NCBI RefSeq assembly: GCF_050937815.1
Contig: NZ_JACDIJ010000011.1
Location: 1 to 64,000, forward strand
Reading direction: 5' to 3'
Origin: Treponema_C sp050937815
Lineage (GTDB): Bacteria > Spirochaetota > Spirochaetia > Treponematales > Treponemataceae
DNA length: 64,000 nt
Of this stretch, positions 44,762 through 52,983 are shown piece by piece. Position 1 is the first letter of the stretch, and every line of letters begins with the position of its first letter. A model generated the notes under the pieces. The model did not search any database. It was not told where the DNA came from and was given only the letters and a program-made list of their open reading frames with translations. Position numbers and translations under genes: made by a program.

Positions 44762-45748
44762 TCAATAACCGAGTTGTTTAAACAATTCATCTTTAAGCTT
44801 TCTGTAATTAAGTTTATCGTACACAGGCTGTACAGCCTCAATAAAGGGTGTTTTGTCAACATCTCGCACAATCATCCCATATCCTTCCATTTCCTTCTCA
44901 TATTGTAATGTCAATTTCTTTACAAGCTGTTGATTTTCAGAACCAACCTCTTTAAATGTCTTTATGAAAAACTCCTGCGCCTCCCTACTCCAAGAATTGA
45001 ATATCTTGGCACCCATAACAACACAGCCAATAAGTTGAAAATGCTCCGTTCTATTTGTTACCTTGGAAACCTCGTATATCCTTGTAGCATAGGAAGATGG
45101 AGTTTGAACTTCGGCACCGTCGATAGCTCCCTGCTGAATTGCCGAATATACTTCAGACCAGGCCATTGGAGTTGCAACAGCACCCATTGCATTGATACTC
45201 TCTGTATAGAGCTGAGCTCCGATAGTTCTGATTTTCAACCCTTTCAAATCGGATGGTTTGTTTATTTCTTTATCACAAACAAAATTCCTCGCTCCTGAAT
45301 ACCAATTCGAAGTTATAAGCTTCAGACCAAACTTATCCTCAAAGCTTTTCTCCCATTTTTTATACATGGGTGTTTCGATAAGTTTGTCTAAATCAGAGGC
45401 ATCCTTAAAGATATAAGGCATCTGAATTACACCAAATTCATTAATATAACTCATCAGACGACCGGGATCAGTTACAGTGAGAACAGGAGCACCTTGAAGC
45501 CCTTGCTCCATGATATCATCTGTTTCACCGAGTGCAGAGGAAGGATAAACTGTAACTTCAAAAAGACCTGATGCATTTAAACGTCGCGCCACTTCATTTA
45601 GCCCCATGGTCTGTGTATCCTTTTCGCCCTGGGTATTACCGAACTTAATCTTATAAGGCCCTTTTGCAATACTTTCACCCGCTCCACCTGCAAAACCGAA
45701 TCCTAAAACAAATAGAGCACCCAAGAAACTCATTAAGATTTTTTTCAT
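44762..45748 (-). CDS. TRAP transporter solute-binding protein (DctP type)
   Basis: This 328-residue periplasmic binding protein has a signal peptide (about 1-22). The DctP fold includes NEVARRLNASGLFEVTVYPSSALG, GARNFVCDKEINKPSDLKGLKIRT (with the Arg that usually contacts the substrate carboxylate) and TPMAWSEVYSAIQQGAIDGAEVQ. I use the ATG at 45748, preceded by AAAGGAGA, rather than the longer frame. It should bind a uronate-type acid, given uxaC and uxuA nearby. It lies between the SDR gene and the small permease gene. Confidence 0.9.
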   Translation of the reverse strand: MKKILMSFLGALFVLGFGFAGGAGESIAKGPYKIKFGNTQGEKDTQTMGLNEVARRLNASGLFEVTVYPSSALGETDDIMEQGLQGAPVLTVTDPGRLMSYINEFGVIQMPYIFKDASDLDKLIETPMYKKWEKSFEDKFGLKLITSNWYSGARNFVCDKEINKPSDLKGLKIRTIGAQLYTESINAMGAVATPMAWSEVYSAIQQGAIDGAEVQTPSSYATRIYEVSKVTNRTEHFQLIGCVVMGAKIFNSWSREAQEFFIKTFKEVGSENQQLVKKLTLQYEKEMEGYGMIVRDVDKTPFIEAVQPVYDKLNYRKLKDELFKQLGY

Positions 45749-45774
45749 AATGTCTTTCTCCTTTTTTTGTAAAT

Positions 45775-46548
45775 CTAAAAACCGATTGAACAACCACCAT
45801 CAACAGGAATAGAAACTCCTGTAACAAACTTAGACGCATCTGAGGCAAGATAGAGCGCTGCCCACGCAATATCTTCCGGCTGACCATACACTCCCATCGG
45901 GGTATGAGAGAGTATCTTTTTCTGTCGCTCGGGATCCGAATCAACAGCCTTATGGAACATGGGCGTGTCAATAAATCCCGGAGCAATGGCATTGATTCTG
46001 ATGCCGTATGGGCAAAGATCACCTGAAAGACACTTTATCATTCCCAAAACGGCACTTTTGGCCGCACCATAGGCAACTACCTTTGTCAAAGCAAGATATG
46101 CGGACATAGAAGAGATCATTATGATGCTTCCTTTTTTTTGGCTTTTCATATGAGGTACCGCAGCTCTTATTAGCCCCAAGGGACCCACCACATGTACGGA
46201 AAGCATCTCTTCGAAATCTTTTCTGCTTATATTCTCTACATCCTTTTTAGAATGTATCCCCGCATTACTAACAATGATATCGATTTTTTTATAGCGTGCG
46301 ACTATATCTTCGACAATTTCTTCATGCAGACTGTCATCAGAAATATCATAACGAATACCGATGCAATCATTACCTACTTCATCCGCCGCTCGATCAAGCC
46401 CCTCCTGTTCTCTGGTACCGGTAATAACAACTCTAGCACCCGCAGCGGCAAAACACTTTGCCATAGCAAATCCAAGCCCCGATGTACCTCCTGTTACTAC
46501 AGCCACCTTATTTTCAAGCGAAAATATTTTTCTGTAATCGTATTCCAC
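45775..46548 (-). CDS. SDR oxidoreductase, probable fructuronate reductase
   Basis: This 257-residue NAD(P)-dependent short-chain dehydrogenase has the Rossmann motif VTGGTSGLGFA (about 18-28) and NAG (about 91-93). The catalytic Ser lies in SSMSAY, followed by the YGAAK Tyr-Lys pair and PVDGGCSIGF at the end. In this operon the missing step is D-fructuronate to D-mannonate, which usually uses UxuB. An SDR enzyme can replace it, so this is the likely role, although gluconate-type dehydrogenases look similar. The start is GTG with GAGGTGATATT upstream. Confidence 0.8.
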   Translation of the reverse strand: MEYDYRKIFSLENKVAVVTGGTSGLGFAMAKCFAAAGARVVITGTREQEGLDRAADEVGNDCIGIRYDISDDSLHEEIVEDIVARYKKIDIIVSNAGIHSKKDVENISRKDFEEMLSVHVVGPLGLIRAAVPHMKSQKKGSIIMISSMSAYLALTKVVAYGAAKSAVLGMIKCLSGDLCPYGIRINAIAPGFIDTPMFHKAVDSDPERQKKILSHTPMGVYGQPEDIAWAALYLASDASKFVTGVSIPVDGGCSIGF

Positions 46549-46557
46549 AATATCACC

Positions 46558-47220
46558 TCACAAAACCCCGAACTTTGAAAAAGCTTCCGTTGCCGACATA
46601 CCATCTTCTATTGCGGCTCTCACAACTTTTTCGGCTCGTGCTTTTTCAATCGCTTTCTCAATAACCTCTTCACATGTATCTTGCGGTATAACCAACACAC
46701 CATCGATATCCCCGAAAACAAGATCTCCCGGATTCACAGTGACCTCACCGACCTCGATCTTGCACCGATAATCAATAACCTGTGTTCTTACAGAGCTGTC
46801 CTGAGCATACCTGCCTCTTGAAAACACGGGCCAATTCTGTGCAAGCATTTGAGGGGTATCACGATGAAATCCGTTTATCACCGCACCTGCAGCTTTCCTC
46901 ATTTTGGCCGTCGCCGTCAATAACTCTCCCCAGTAAGCGCATCTAAATACTCCCCCGCTTGCAAGATAAACATCTCCTTCCTCCAGTTGATCAAGCGCTT
47001 CTGTAAGATAGCCGAAAGGCTTTTTTTGTACACCATACACATCGATCATAAGAGCGGGCATTGCAAAACCGACAATCTTAAAATCTTCTCGAGCCGAAAC
47101 AATCGAAGGGGGTAAAAATTGATGAACATAGCCCATAGTATCAAGAATATCACCCACGACCGGAGTATATAATTCAGTCTTTATCACATCAAAATATTTA
47201 ATAATTTTTTGCTTATTCAT
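46558..47220 (-). CDS. RraA-family protein, possible sugar-acid aldolase
   Basis: This 220-residue protein belongs to the RraA/HMG-aldolase fold, with WGELLTATAKMRKAAGAVINGFHRD (Arg120-Asp121) matching the metal/substrate-binding Arg-Asp pair of HMG/CHA aldolases. Other members are RNase E regulators or enzymes that split 4-hydroxy-2-oxo acids into pyruvate plus a second product. Here it lies between uxuA and the SDR gene in the uronate operon. There is no visible KDG kinase or KDPG aldolase, so cleavage of 2-keto-3-deoxygluconate is an attractive inference. It overlaps uxuA by 8 bp and has a GAGG site before ATG 47220. Confidence 0.8.
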   Translation of the reverse strand: MNKQKIIKYFDVIKTELYTPVVGDILDTMGYVHQFLPPSIVSAREDFKIVGFAMPALMIDVYGVQKKPFGYLTEALDQLEEGDVYLASGGVFRCAYWGELLTATAKMRKAAGAVINGFHRDTPQMLAQNWPVFSRGRYAQDSSVRTQVIDYRCKIEVGEVTVNPGDLVFGDIDGVLVIPQDTCEEVIEKAIEKARAEKVVRAAIEDGMSATEAFSKFGVL

Positions 47221-48295
47221 TACATTTCTCCTCACAGATAGCTCTGATAGCTGCTTTCATATATCCGATCGCATAAGCCATACCGGCATACCATGAACCG
47301 GGACAGGTCATTTCCGGAGTATGATCGGGGATAAGAAGTCCCGTGTACTCCGTGTCCCTTAAAATCCTTAAAATTTTGAACATATCAATATCCCCTTCAT
47401 CCAAAAATACCTCATCATATTTGGGGACAGTACCTTTTACATTTCTAAAATGAATATAACTGATACGCTTGTTTCTGCTGTATTTTTCCGTTTCCTTATA
47501 AATATTTCCTTCACTCATCTCCTTTAAACTGCCCAAACAAAATTCCAGCTGATTCATAGGACTTTTATTAAGATTGATGAGCTTATCATAATACTTGGGC
47601 TGATAAACAAGCCGGGCAGTCTGTCTGAGTTCGGGCATGGGGGGATCATCCGGATGAAGTGCTAAAGCAACGCCGCTTTTTTCACATACGGGTAAAATTT
47701 CATTCAAGAATCTTTCGAACCGATTCCAAAGATCGGCATGAGAAACAGGAGCGATAAATGTATCTTTTGGACCATCCCTATAGGTCATATTCCAAACTTC
47801 TCCGTCAGGTATAGAGGCATCAATCGGTAATGCCGAAGCATCAAAACATACGCTTACAGCTCCGCCACGAGCAACAGCAAGTCTCTTATGCCCCCAAACG
47901 CCTGCAATTGAAAAATTATATCCAAAATTCCGTATACCAACTCTACCTACATTTGCGATGATTCGCTTCAAGTTTTCCACTTGTTCATCACGATGCGGTC
48001 CGTCCAAAAGTACATCATACCAATCTGCGGGGCTGAAATTTTCAATACCGTATATTTCAATGCCCTCTTCTGCTGCAATATCTTTCAGATTCTTTAATCC
48101 GTCGTAACTCCAAATAAAATCATTTTCTATCGATTCACCATAATTCGTCTTATCATCCGTAGCCGGTAATATGCCCTGTTTTTCTGAATAATAATTTACA
48201 AGATGAACGATAACATGGGAACAACCCAGCTGCTTTGCAAATTTGAAATGGTTACGATCAAGCATATGTCTATAAAGACCTATTCCTAATTTCAT
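47213..48295 (-). CDS. uxuA: Mannonate dehydratase
   Basis: This 360-residue TIM-barrel enzyme removes water from D-mannonate to give 2-keto-3-deoxygluconate. Family features include GIENFSPADWYDVLLDGPHRDEQVENLK, the HPDDPP motif with metal ligands, and LIPDHTPEMTCPGSWYAGMAYAIGYMKA near the end. Length is typical for the shorter UxuA type. The start at ATG 48295 has GAGGT upstream. It is the first gene of the uronate operon, divergent from the AraC regulator with 65 bp between them. Confidence 0.88.
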   Translation of the reverse strand: MKLGIGLYRHMLDRNHFKFAKQLGCSHVIVHLVNYYSEKQGILPATDDKTNYGESIENDFIWSYDGLKNLKDIAAEEGIEIYGIENFSPADWYDVLLDGPHRDEQVENLKRIIANVGRVGIRNFGYNFSIAGVWGHKRLAVARGGAVSVCFDASALPIDASIPDGEVWNMTYRDGPKDTFIAPVSHADLWNRFERFLNEILPVCEKSGVALALHPDDPPMPELRQTARLVYQPKYYDKLINLNKSPMNQLEFCLGSLKEMSEGNIYKETEKYSRNKRISYIHFRNVKGTVPKYDEVFLDEGDIDMFKILRILRDTEYTGLLIPDHTPEMTCPGSWYAGMAYAIGYMKAAIRAICEEKCNE

Positions 48296-48337
48296 TTTTA
48301 CCTCTAACATTAGATTACATTCATTTTCCCTTTAAAT

Positions 48338-48351
48338 ATTGTATTTACAAT
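48338..48351. promoter_or_regulatory. Palindrome in the uronate divergent promoter region
   Basis: ATTGTATTTACAAT has perfect 6-bp arms around a 2-bp centre and lies between the divergent uxuA and AraC genes. It is a candidate site for the AraC-family protein or another regulator. Confidence 0.4.
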
Positions 48352-48360
48352 TAAAATTTA

Positions 48361-49227
48361 TTGCTGTATATTGATATTGTGATAAATAAAATTTTAGCCT
48401 CGGAAGTAATAGATTCGGACAGAGAAGTTCATTATTCCTTTCGAACCGCAATTGATATAAAAAGTTATCCCCAAGTTCATGATTTCTATGAATTCTCCTT
48501 GGTCCTAAGCGGAGGCTTTATTATGGAACAAAAGAACCATGTATATGAACTCGAACAAGGAGATTTGATACTTACAAAACCGGGAACAATTCATAAGAAA
48601 AAATATCTTAGCGGACAAACGCCGGTTCATATAAACCTTGCATTTCTCAAAAGTGTAATGAATAGCGCGATAAATTATCTATATGATAAGAACGATGAGG
48701 AATATTTTTCTTCAAATACAGTACTGTTCCATTTGAATGACAACTATCTAGATCTTATAAAGCGGGAAATGCAAAGACTCTCCAGTTATGTAACGGAAAA
48801 TGCCGAAGCGGAAAAACATCACATGAGATGGCTGCTTACAGAACTGTTGCACTACATAATAAATCCAAAAGTCGGGCAAGAATTGAAAAGAACAGATTTT
48901 CCCCTTTGGCTTGATACTCTTTTAAATCGTTTAGATTCTCCAAACAGCATAAACGAACAGATGTCGGTAATAATAAAAGAAACCGGATTAAGCAAGGAAC
49001 ATGTAATTCGTTCCTTTAAAAAGCACTTAGGAACAACCCCCACGACCTATCACAATATTCATCGACTAAATCTCGCAGCCCACATGCTTTCATACACTGA
49101 CAAGGAAATTTCAACTATAAGCGAAGATCTTAATTTCAATTCAATCAGCTATTTTTATAAACAATTCAAAAAGGCTTTTTCAATGACCCCCAGACAATAC
49201 AGAATGAAAAAAAAGATAAGCGAATAA
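48361..49227 (+). CDS. AraC-family regulator of the uronate operon
   Basis: This protein of up to 288 residues has an N-terminal cupin-like sensing domain (about 25-110, FYEFSLVLSGGFIMEQ....QGDLILTKPGTIH) and a C-terminal AraC/XylS double HTH (about 190-285). The HTH shows TGLSKEHVIRSFKKHLGTTPTTYHNIHRL and FNSISYFYKQFKKAFSMTPRQYR. It probably senses a uronate or product and activates the divergent operon. The start is unsure: TTG 48361 and GTG 48379 are both possible and neither has a clear ribosome binding site. The gene is AT-rich. Confidence 0.85.
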   Translation: MLYIDIVINKILASEVIDSDREVHYSFRTAIDIKSYPQVHDFYEFSLVLSGGFIMEQKNHVYELEQGDLILTKPGTIHKKKYLSGQTPVHINLAFLKSVMNSAINYLYDKNDEEYFSSNTVLFHLNDNYLDLIKREMQRLSSYVTENAEAEKHHMRWLLTELLHYIINPKVGQELKRTDFPLWLDTLLNRLDSPNSINEQMSVIIKETGLSKEHVIRSFKKHLGTTPTTYHNIHRLNLAAHMLSYTDKEISTISEDLNFNSISYFYKQFKKAFSMTPRQYRMKKKISE

Positions 49228-49295
49228 ACTTAAAAACCATGATTCTCCCTCTTTTTTTGTTTCCAAAAAAAAGTTAATCTAAACACACCCTCCTC

Positions 49296-49324
49296 TTGAC
49301 AATAAAACATTTTTTATATATAAA
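49296..49324 (+). promoter_or_regulatory. Promoter of the iron alcohol dehydrogenase gene
   Basis: TTGACA (49296-49301) and TATAAA (49319-49324) are spaced by 17 nt, with a leader of about 64 nt before ATG 49395. Confidence 0.6.
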
Positions 49325-49394
49325 TAATTATATATTTATAAAGGTACTCTAATTCAAAACAAGAGGGTTATCTGTACCGCTAAGGAGACTCCAC

Positions 49395-50549
49395 ATGAGT
49401 ATTATGAATTTCTCGGTGCCGCGCCAAATTATTTACGGCGAAAATGCAATGGATCATTTGGCCCAATTAAAGGGCAAAAAAGCCGCCATCGTTACCGGCG
49501 GAAGCTCGATGAAAAAATTCGGCTTTTTGGATAAGGCCGTAGAGCTGTTGAAAAAAGCCGGCATCGAATCGATTATTATCGACGGTGTAGAACCGAACCC
49601 TTCGGTAAAAACCGTTGTGGACGGCGGCAAAAAAATGAGCGATTTCGGCCCCGATTGGATTGTCGCACTCGGAGGCGGTTCGGCGCTCGATGCGGCCAAG
49701 GTTATGTGGTGTTTTTACGAACATCCTTCCGTTAAATTCGAAGCCATCATCCCCGTCGGTGCAATGCCTCCGCTACGCAACAAGGCAAAGATGATTTGTA
49801 TTCCTTCAACCAGCGGAACCGCAAGCGAAATCACGGCATTTTCCGTTATCACCGATACCGACAATCACATTAAATACCCGATAGTCGCTGCGGATATGGT
49901 TCCGGATATCGCAATCCTCGACCCCGCACTTCCCGCATGTATGCCGCCCCACATCACCGCAAACACCGGTATGGACGTATTTGCCCACGCAATTGAATCC
50001 TTTGCTTCAACGGCCGCAACTTCGTTTACGGAACCTTATTCCATCGAAGCTTTGCGCCTCGTCATTGAATATCTTCCCGCTGCATACAAAAACGGCAAAG
50101 ATATGACAGCCCGCGCCCACATGCACAATGCATCCAGCCTTGCCGGTATGGCCTTCACAAATGCATCCTTGGGCTTGGTACACTCGCTTGCCCATAAAAT
50201 CGGAGGCGAATTCGGCGTTACGCACGGCTTGGCAAACGCAATCCTCATGCCCTACATTATCGACTTTAACCGCAAATTCTCGGATAAATACGATTTGGCG
50301 GAAAAAAGACTCGGCGTAAAAGACATTGCCGAAACCGTCCGTGAACTTAACAAAAAACTCGACATTCCCTTGTGCTTTAAAGACTGTAAAGAAGTCGACT
50401 TTAACGAAGAAAAGTTCAAAACGGTTTTGGAGCGCATGAGTAAAAACGCCCACGGCGACCCCTGTACGCTGACCAACCCCGGAAAACCCACTCCGGAAGA
50501 CGTCAAGATGATTTACGAAGCAGCGTATTACGGAAAAAAAATCAACTAA
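49395..50549 (+). CDS. Iron-containing alcohol dehydrogenase
   Basis: This 384-residue group III dehydrogenase uses NAD(P)(H) to interconvert an aldehyde and alcohol. Visible features are GGGSALDAAKVMWCFYE (cofactor loop), PSTSGTASEITAFSV, and metal ligands in GMDVFAHAIESF and in LVHSLAHKIGGEFGVTHGLANAI. Related enzymes include 1,3-propanediol, butanol and lactaldehyde reductases. The product of L-fucose breakdown, lactaldehyde, would be a sensible substrate, but the aldehyde is unknown. It has its own promoter and a terminator downstream, so it is a separate unit before the DeoR cluster. Confidence 0.88.
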   Translation: MSIMNFSVPRQIIYGENAMDHLAQLKGKKAAIVTGGSSMKKFGFLDKAVELLKKAGIESIIIDGVEPNPSVKTVVDGGKKMSDFGPDWIVALGGGSALDAAKVMWCFYEHPSVKFEAIIPVGAMPPLRNKAKMICIPSTSGTASEITAFSVITDTDNHIKYPIVAADMVPDIAILDPALPACMPPHITANTGMDVFAHAIESFASTAATSFTEPYSIEALRLVIEYLPAAYKNGKDMTARAHMHNASSLAGMAFTNASLGLVHSLAHKIGGEFGVTHGLANAILMPYIIDFNRKFSDKYDLAEKRLGVKDIAETVRELNKKLDIPLCFKDCKEVDFNEEKFKTVLERMSKNAHGDPCTLTNPGKPTPEDVKMIYEAAYYGKKIN

Positions 50550-50593
50550 AAAAGGAAGCCGCCGATAAGAATAATTTTACCGGCGGTCTTGAT

Positions 50594-50642
50594 AAAAAAG
50601 CTGCCCTAAGCATCAATTTTCAGCTTTCGGCAGCTTTTTTTT
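50594..50642 (+). terminator. Terminator of the iron alcohol dehydrogenase gene
   Basis: AAAAAAGCTGCC (50594-50605) pairs with GGCAGCTTTTTT (50629-50640). A smaller CCGCCG/CGGCGG hairpin lies just before it. Both sit between the dehydrogenase stop and the DeoR gene. Confidence 0.8.
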
Positions 50643-50673
50643 ACGTTTTTTTATCTTTTATCTTGCTTTTTGC

Positions 50674-50702
50674 TTGCGTTTTATTCAATTTCGTAATATA
50701 AT
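50674..50702 (+). promoter_or_regulatory. Promoter of the DeoR-led cluster
   Basis: TTGCGT (50674-50679) and a consensus TATAAT (50697-50702) are spaced by 17 nt. The transcript would start about 13 bp before the DeoR ATG with its AGGGGA site. It is the likely start of a long transcript through the cluster. Confidence 0.7.
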
Positions 50703-50721
50703 CGAAAAGAAAGGGGAAACA

Positions 50722-51486
50722 ATGGTGATTCAGGAATTATCCGACCGCGAACACAGTATATTAAACCGTCTTATGGCGCAGGGGGCCGTGTCCGTCGCCG
50801 AATTGAGCGGCGAGCTGGACGTTTCGGAAGTTACGATTCGTTCGGATTTAAGCAGCTTGGAAGAAAGAGGTCTTTTAAGCCGCACTCACGGAGGAGCCCT
50901 GCCCACCATTCACCCCCATATCTTCCAGCGGCAAAATATGAATATCGAAGAAAAGCACTGCATTGCGCGTTCCGCCGCAGAGTTGGTGCGGGACGGAGAT
51001 GCAATCATGATAGAAGCGGGAACAACAACCGCTCTTTTACCGCGGTATTTAACGGGTAAGCGCGATGTATTGATTATCACCAATTCCATCGCGGCCTTCG
51101 AATCAGCAAAGTCGAACCCCGCTTTAAAAATCACCCTTGTAGGCGGCGAGTTCCGCAACAGCACCGATTCCTTTGTAGGCAGCATTGCATTGGATACGAT
51201 ACGCCGCTTTAACGTGCGCTACGCCTTTGTCGGCACCGACGGCTTCAGTGTAAAGACGGGCATTACCACCCACTTGGTCGAAGGCGGCGACGTTATTACG
51301 GCTATGCGAGAACGCGCGGAAAAGCTCGTTCTTATGGCCGACTCTTCAAAGCACGGTAAAAGCGGGGTGGTAACGATTTTACCGATGAGCGATATAGATA
51401 TTTTAATTACCGACGGCGGCATAAGGGCGCAGGATAAAACGGAATTGGAACAAGTTCCCTTGCACCTTATTACGTGCAAAGGCTAA
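50722..51486 (+). CDS. DeoR-family regulator
   Basis: This 254-residue regulator has an N-terminal HTH (about 6-57, AVSVAELSGELDVSEVTIRSDLSSLEERGLLSRTHGGAL). A DeoRC phosphosugar-sensing domain (about 75-235) follows, with IMIEAGTTTALLPRYLTGKRDVLIITNS and FVGTDGFSVKTGITTH. DeoR proteins usually repress catabolic operons until a sugar phosphate binds. It is the first gene of the cluster, 60 bp before E2, and starts at ATG 50722 with AGGGGA upstream. The sensed ligand is inferred to be an intermediate of the pathway encoded downstream. Confidence 0.9.
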   Translation: MVIQELSDREHSILNRLMAQGAVSVAELSGELDVSEVTIRSDLSSLEERGLLSRTHGGALPTIHPHIFQRQNMNIEEKHCIARSAAELVRDGDAIMIEAGTTTALLPRYLTGKRDVLIITNSIAAFESAKSNPALKITLVGGEFRNSTDSFVGSIALDTIRRFNVRYAFVGTDGFSVKTGITTHLVEGGDVITAMRERAEKLVLMADSSKHGKSGVVTILPMSDIDILITDGGIRAQDKTELEQVPLHLITCKG

Positions 51487-51546
51487 CGGGTACTTCCATA
51501 AAACGGGTGTTTTTGGAAGACCCCTATATAAAAAACAGGAGGAAAC

Positions 51547-52971
51547 ATGGCTCATGTTTTGATTATGCCCAGACAGGGCAACACTGTAGAATCTTGCATT
51601 ATTGTAGAATGGAAGAAAAAAGAGGGGGACGCCGTAGACGCGGATACAACCGTATGTGAAGTTGAAACCGACAAGGCAACCTTTGAAGTTCCCGCAGGAG
51701 CTGCCGGAACGATTTTAAAAATCATTCACCCGGAAGGGGACGACGTTCCCGTCTTGCAGCCGATTATGGTTGTCGGTAACGCGGGAGAAGATTGGACGAA
51801 GTTTGTGGATGCGGGAACCTCTTCGGAATCGGCCGGCGCCGCGGAAAGTGTTCCGGCAGCGCAGGCACCCGCACAAAGTCCGGCAGACGCCCCTGCACCG
51901 AGTGCACCTGCCGTGCAGACACTTGTAACGCAGGCAAGCGCCGCACAGACTGCAAGCGGCGGACATCTTGCGGTATCTCCGCGCGCACGCGCTGCGGCTT
52001 TAAAAGAAGTCATTGACGTAAGCACGCTGACGGGTACCGGAGCGGAAGGCCGCATTATAGAAGCCGACGTATTGCGCGCCGCTTCTCAAAGACCTCCGCT
52101 GACGGCGGCCGCAAAAGAAGCCCTGCGTTCAGGCGGTGCAATCCCTGCAAGCGGAAGCGGTATCGGCGGAAGAGTAACCTTGGAAGATATAGCCGCCGTC
52201 GCATCGGGCGCAAAAGCGGTCCTTGCTCAAGGCGCACCGGCCGGACAAACGGGATGTGCCGCAAGCAAAGCGGACGAGTATACCGATACACCGATTAAAG
52301 GTATCCGCAAAGTTATTGCCGAACGCATGATGAGTTCTTTGGCTACATCCGCCCAGTTCACTTTAAATGCAAGTGCAAGCGCTGTCCGTATGCAAAAGCT
52401 CCGCGAGCGCTTTAAAGCAAGCGACCCTGCGATGGGCTTGTCAAAGGTTACCGTAAACGACTTAATCCTCTTTTTGGCTTCACGGCTGCTTAAAGACTAC
52501 AGCTATATGAATGCGGTAAAAAAAGACGGCGTTGTACGCGAATACAAAAACGTTCACCTCGGTATGGCGGTCGACACCCCGCGCGGCCTTATGGTTCCGG
52601 TTATCCGCAACGCCGACACCCTTTCCCTGGCGGAAATCTCGGCTCAGGCAAAATACCTTGCAGGCGAATGCCAAAACGGTTCGATAAGCCCCGACCTTTT
52701 AGGCGGCTCGAGTTTCACAATCACAAACCTCGGCAATACGGGAATCGAAAGCTTTACCCCCGTTATCAATGCGCCCGAAGTTGCGATTTTAGGCGTTTGC
52801 GGTATTCAGCCCAAGCCCGAAGCCAATGCCCAGGGTTCGTACGATATCGTTCCGCACCTTTCGTTCAGTTTAACGATAGACCATGCGGTGGTTGACGGCG
52901 CTCCTGCAGCCCGGTTTATGAAAGCTCTATGCCTTGCTTTAAAAGACATCGATATTTGGATTGCAAAATAA
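51547..52971 (+). CDS. Dihydrolipoyl acyltransferase (E2) of a 2-oxoacid dehydrogenase
   Basis: This 474-residue core enzyme moves an acyl group from lipoyl to CoA. It has a lipoyl domain (about 1-78, Lys43 in VETDKATFEV) and an Ala/Pro linker. A peripheral subunit-binding domain (about 143-178, SPRARAAALKEVI..GRIIEADVL) and a second similar segment (about 184-218, PLTAAAKEALRSG....GRVTLEDIA) follow, then the catalytic domain (about 245-474) with IDHAVVDGAPAARFM (His446, Asp450). Two such binding segments in a single chain are unusual. E3 follows 12 bp later and fused E1 comes next. Confidence 0.9.
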   Translation: MAHVLIMPRQGNTVESCIIVEWKKKEGDAVDADTTVCEVETDKATFEVPAGAAGTILKIIHPEGDDVPVLQPIMVVGNAGEDWTKFVDAGTSSESAGAAESVPAAQAPAQSPADAPAPSAPAVQTLVTQASAAQTASGGHLAVSPRARAAALKEVIDVSTLTGTGAEGRIIEADVLRAASQRPPLTAAAKEALRSGGAIPASGSGIGGRVTLEDIAAVASGAKAVLAQGAPAGQTGCAASKADEYTDTPIKGIRKVIAERMMSSLATSAQFTLNASASAVRMQKLRERFKASDPAMGLSKVTVNDLILFLASRLLKDYSYMNAVKKDGVVREYKNVHLGMAVDTPRGLMVPVIRNADTLSLAEISAQAKYLAGECQNGSISPDLLGGSSFTITNLGNTGIESFTPVINAPEVAILGVCGIQPKPEANAQGSYDIVPHLSFSLTIDHAVVDGAPAARFMKALCLALKDIDIWIAK

Positions 52972-52983
52972 GGCGGAAAACGT

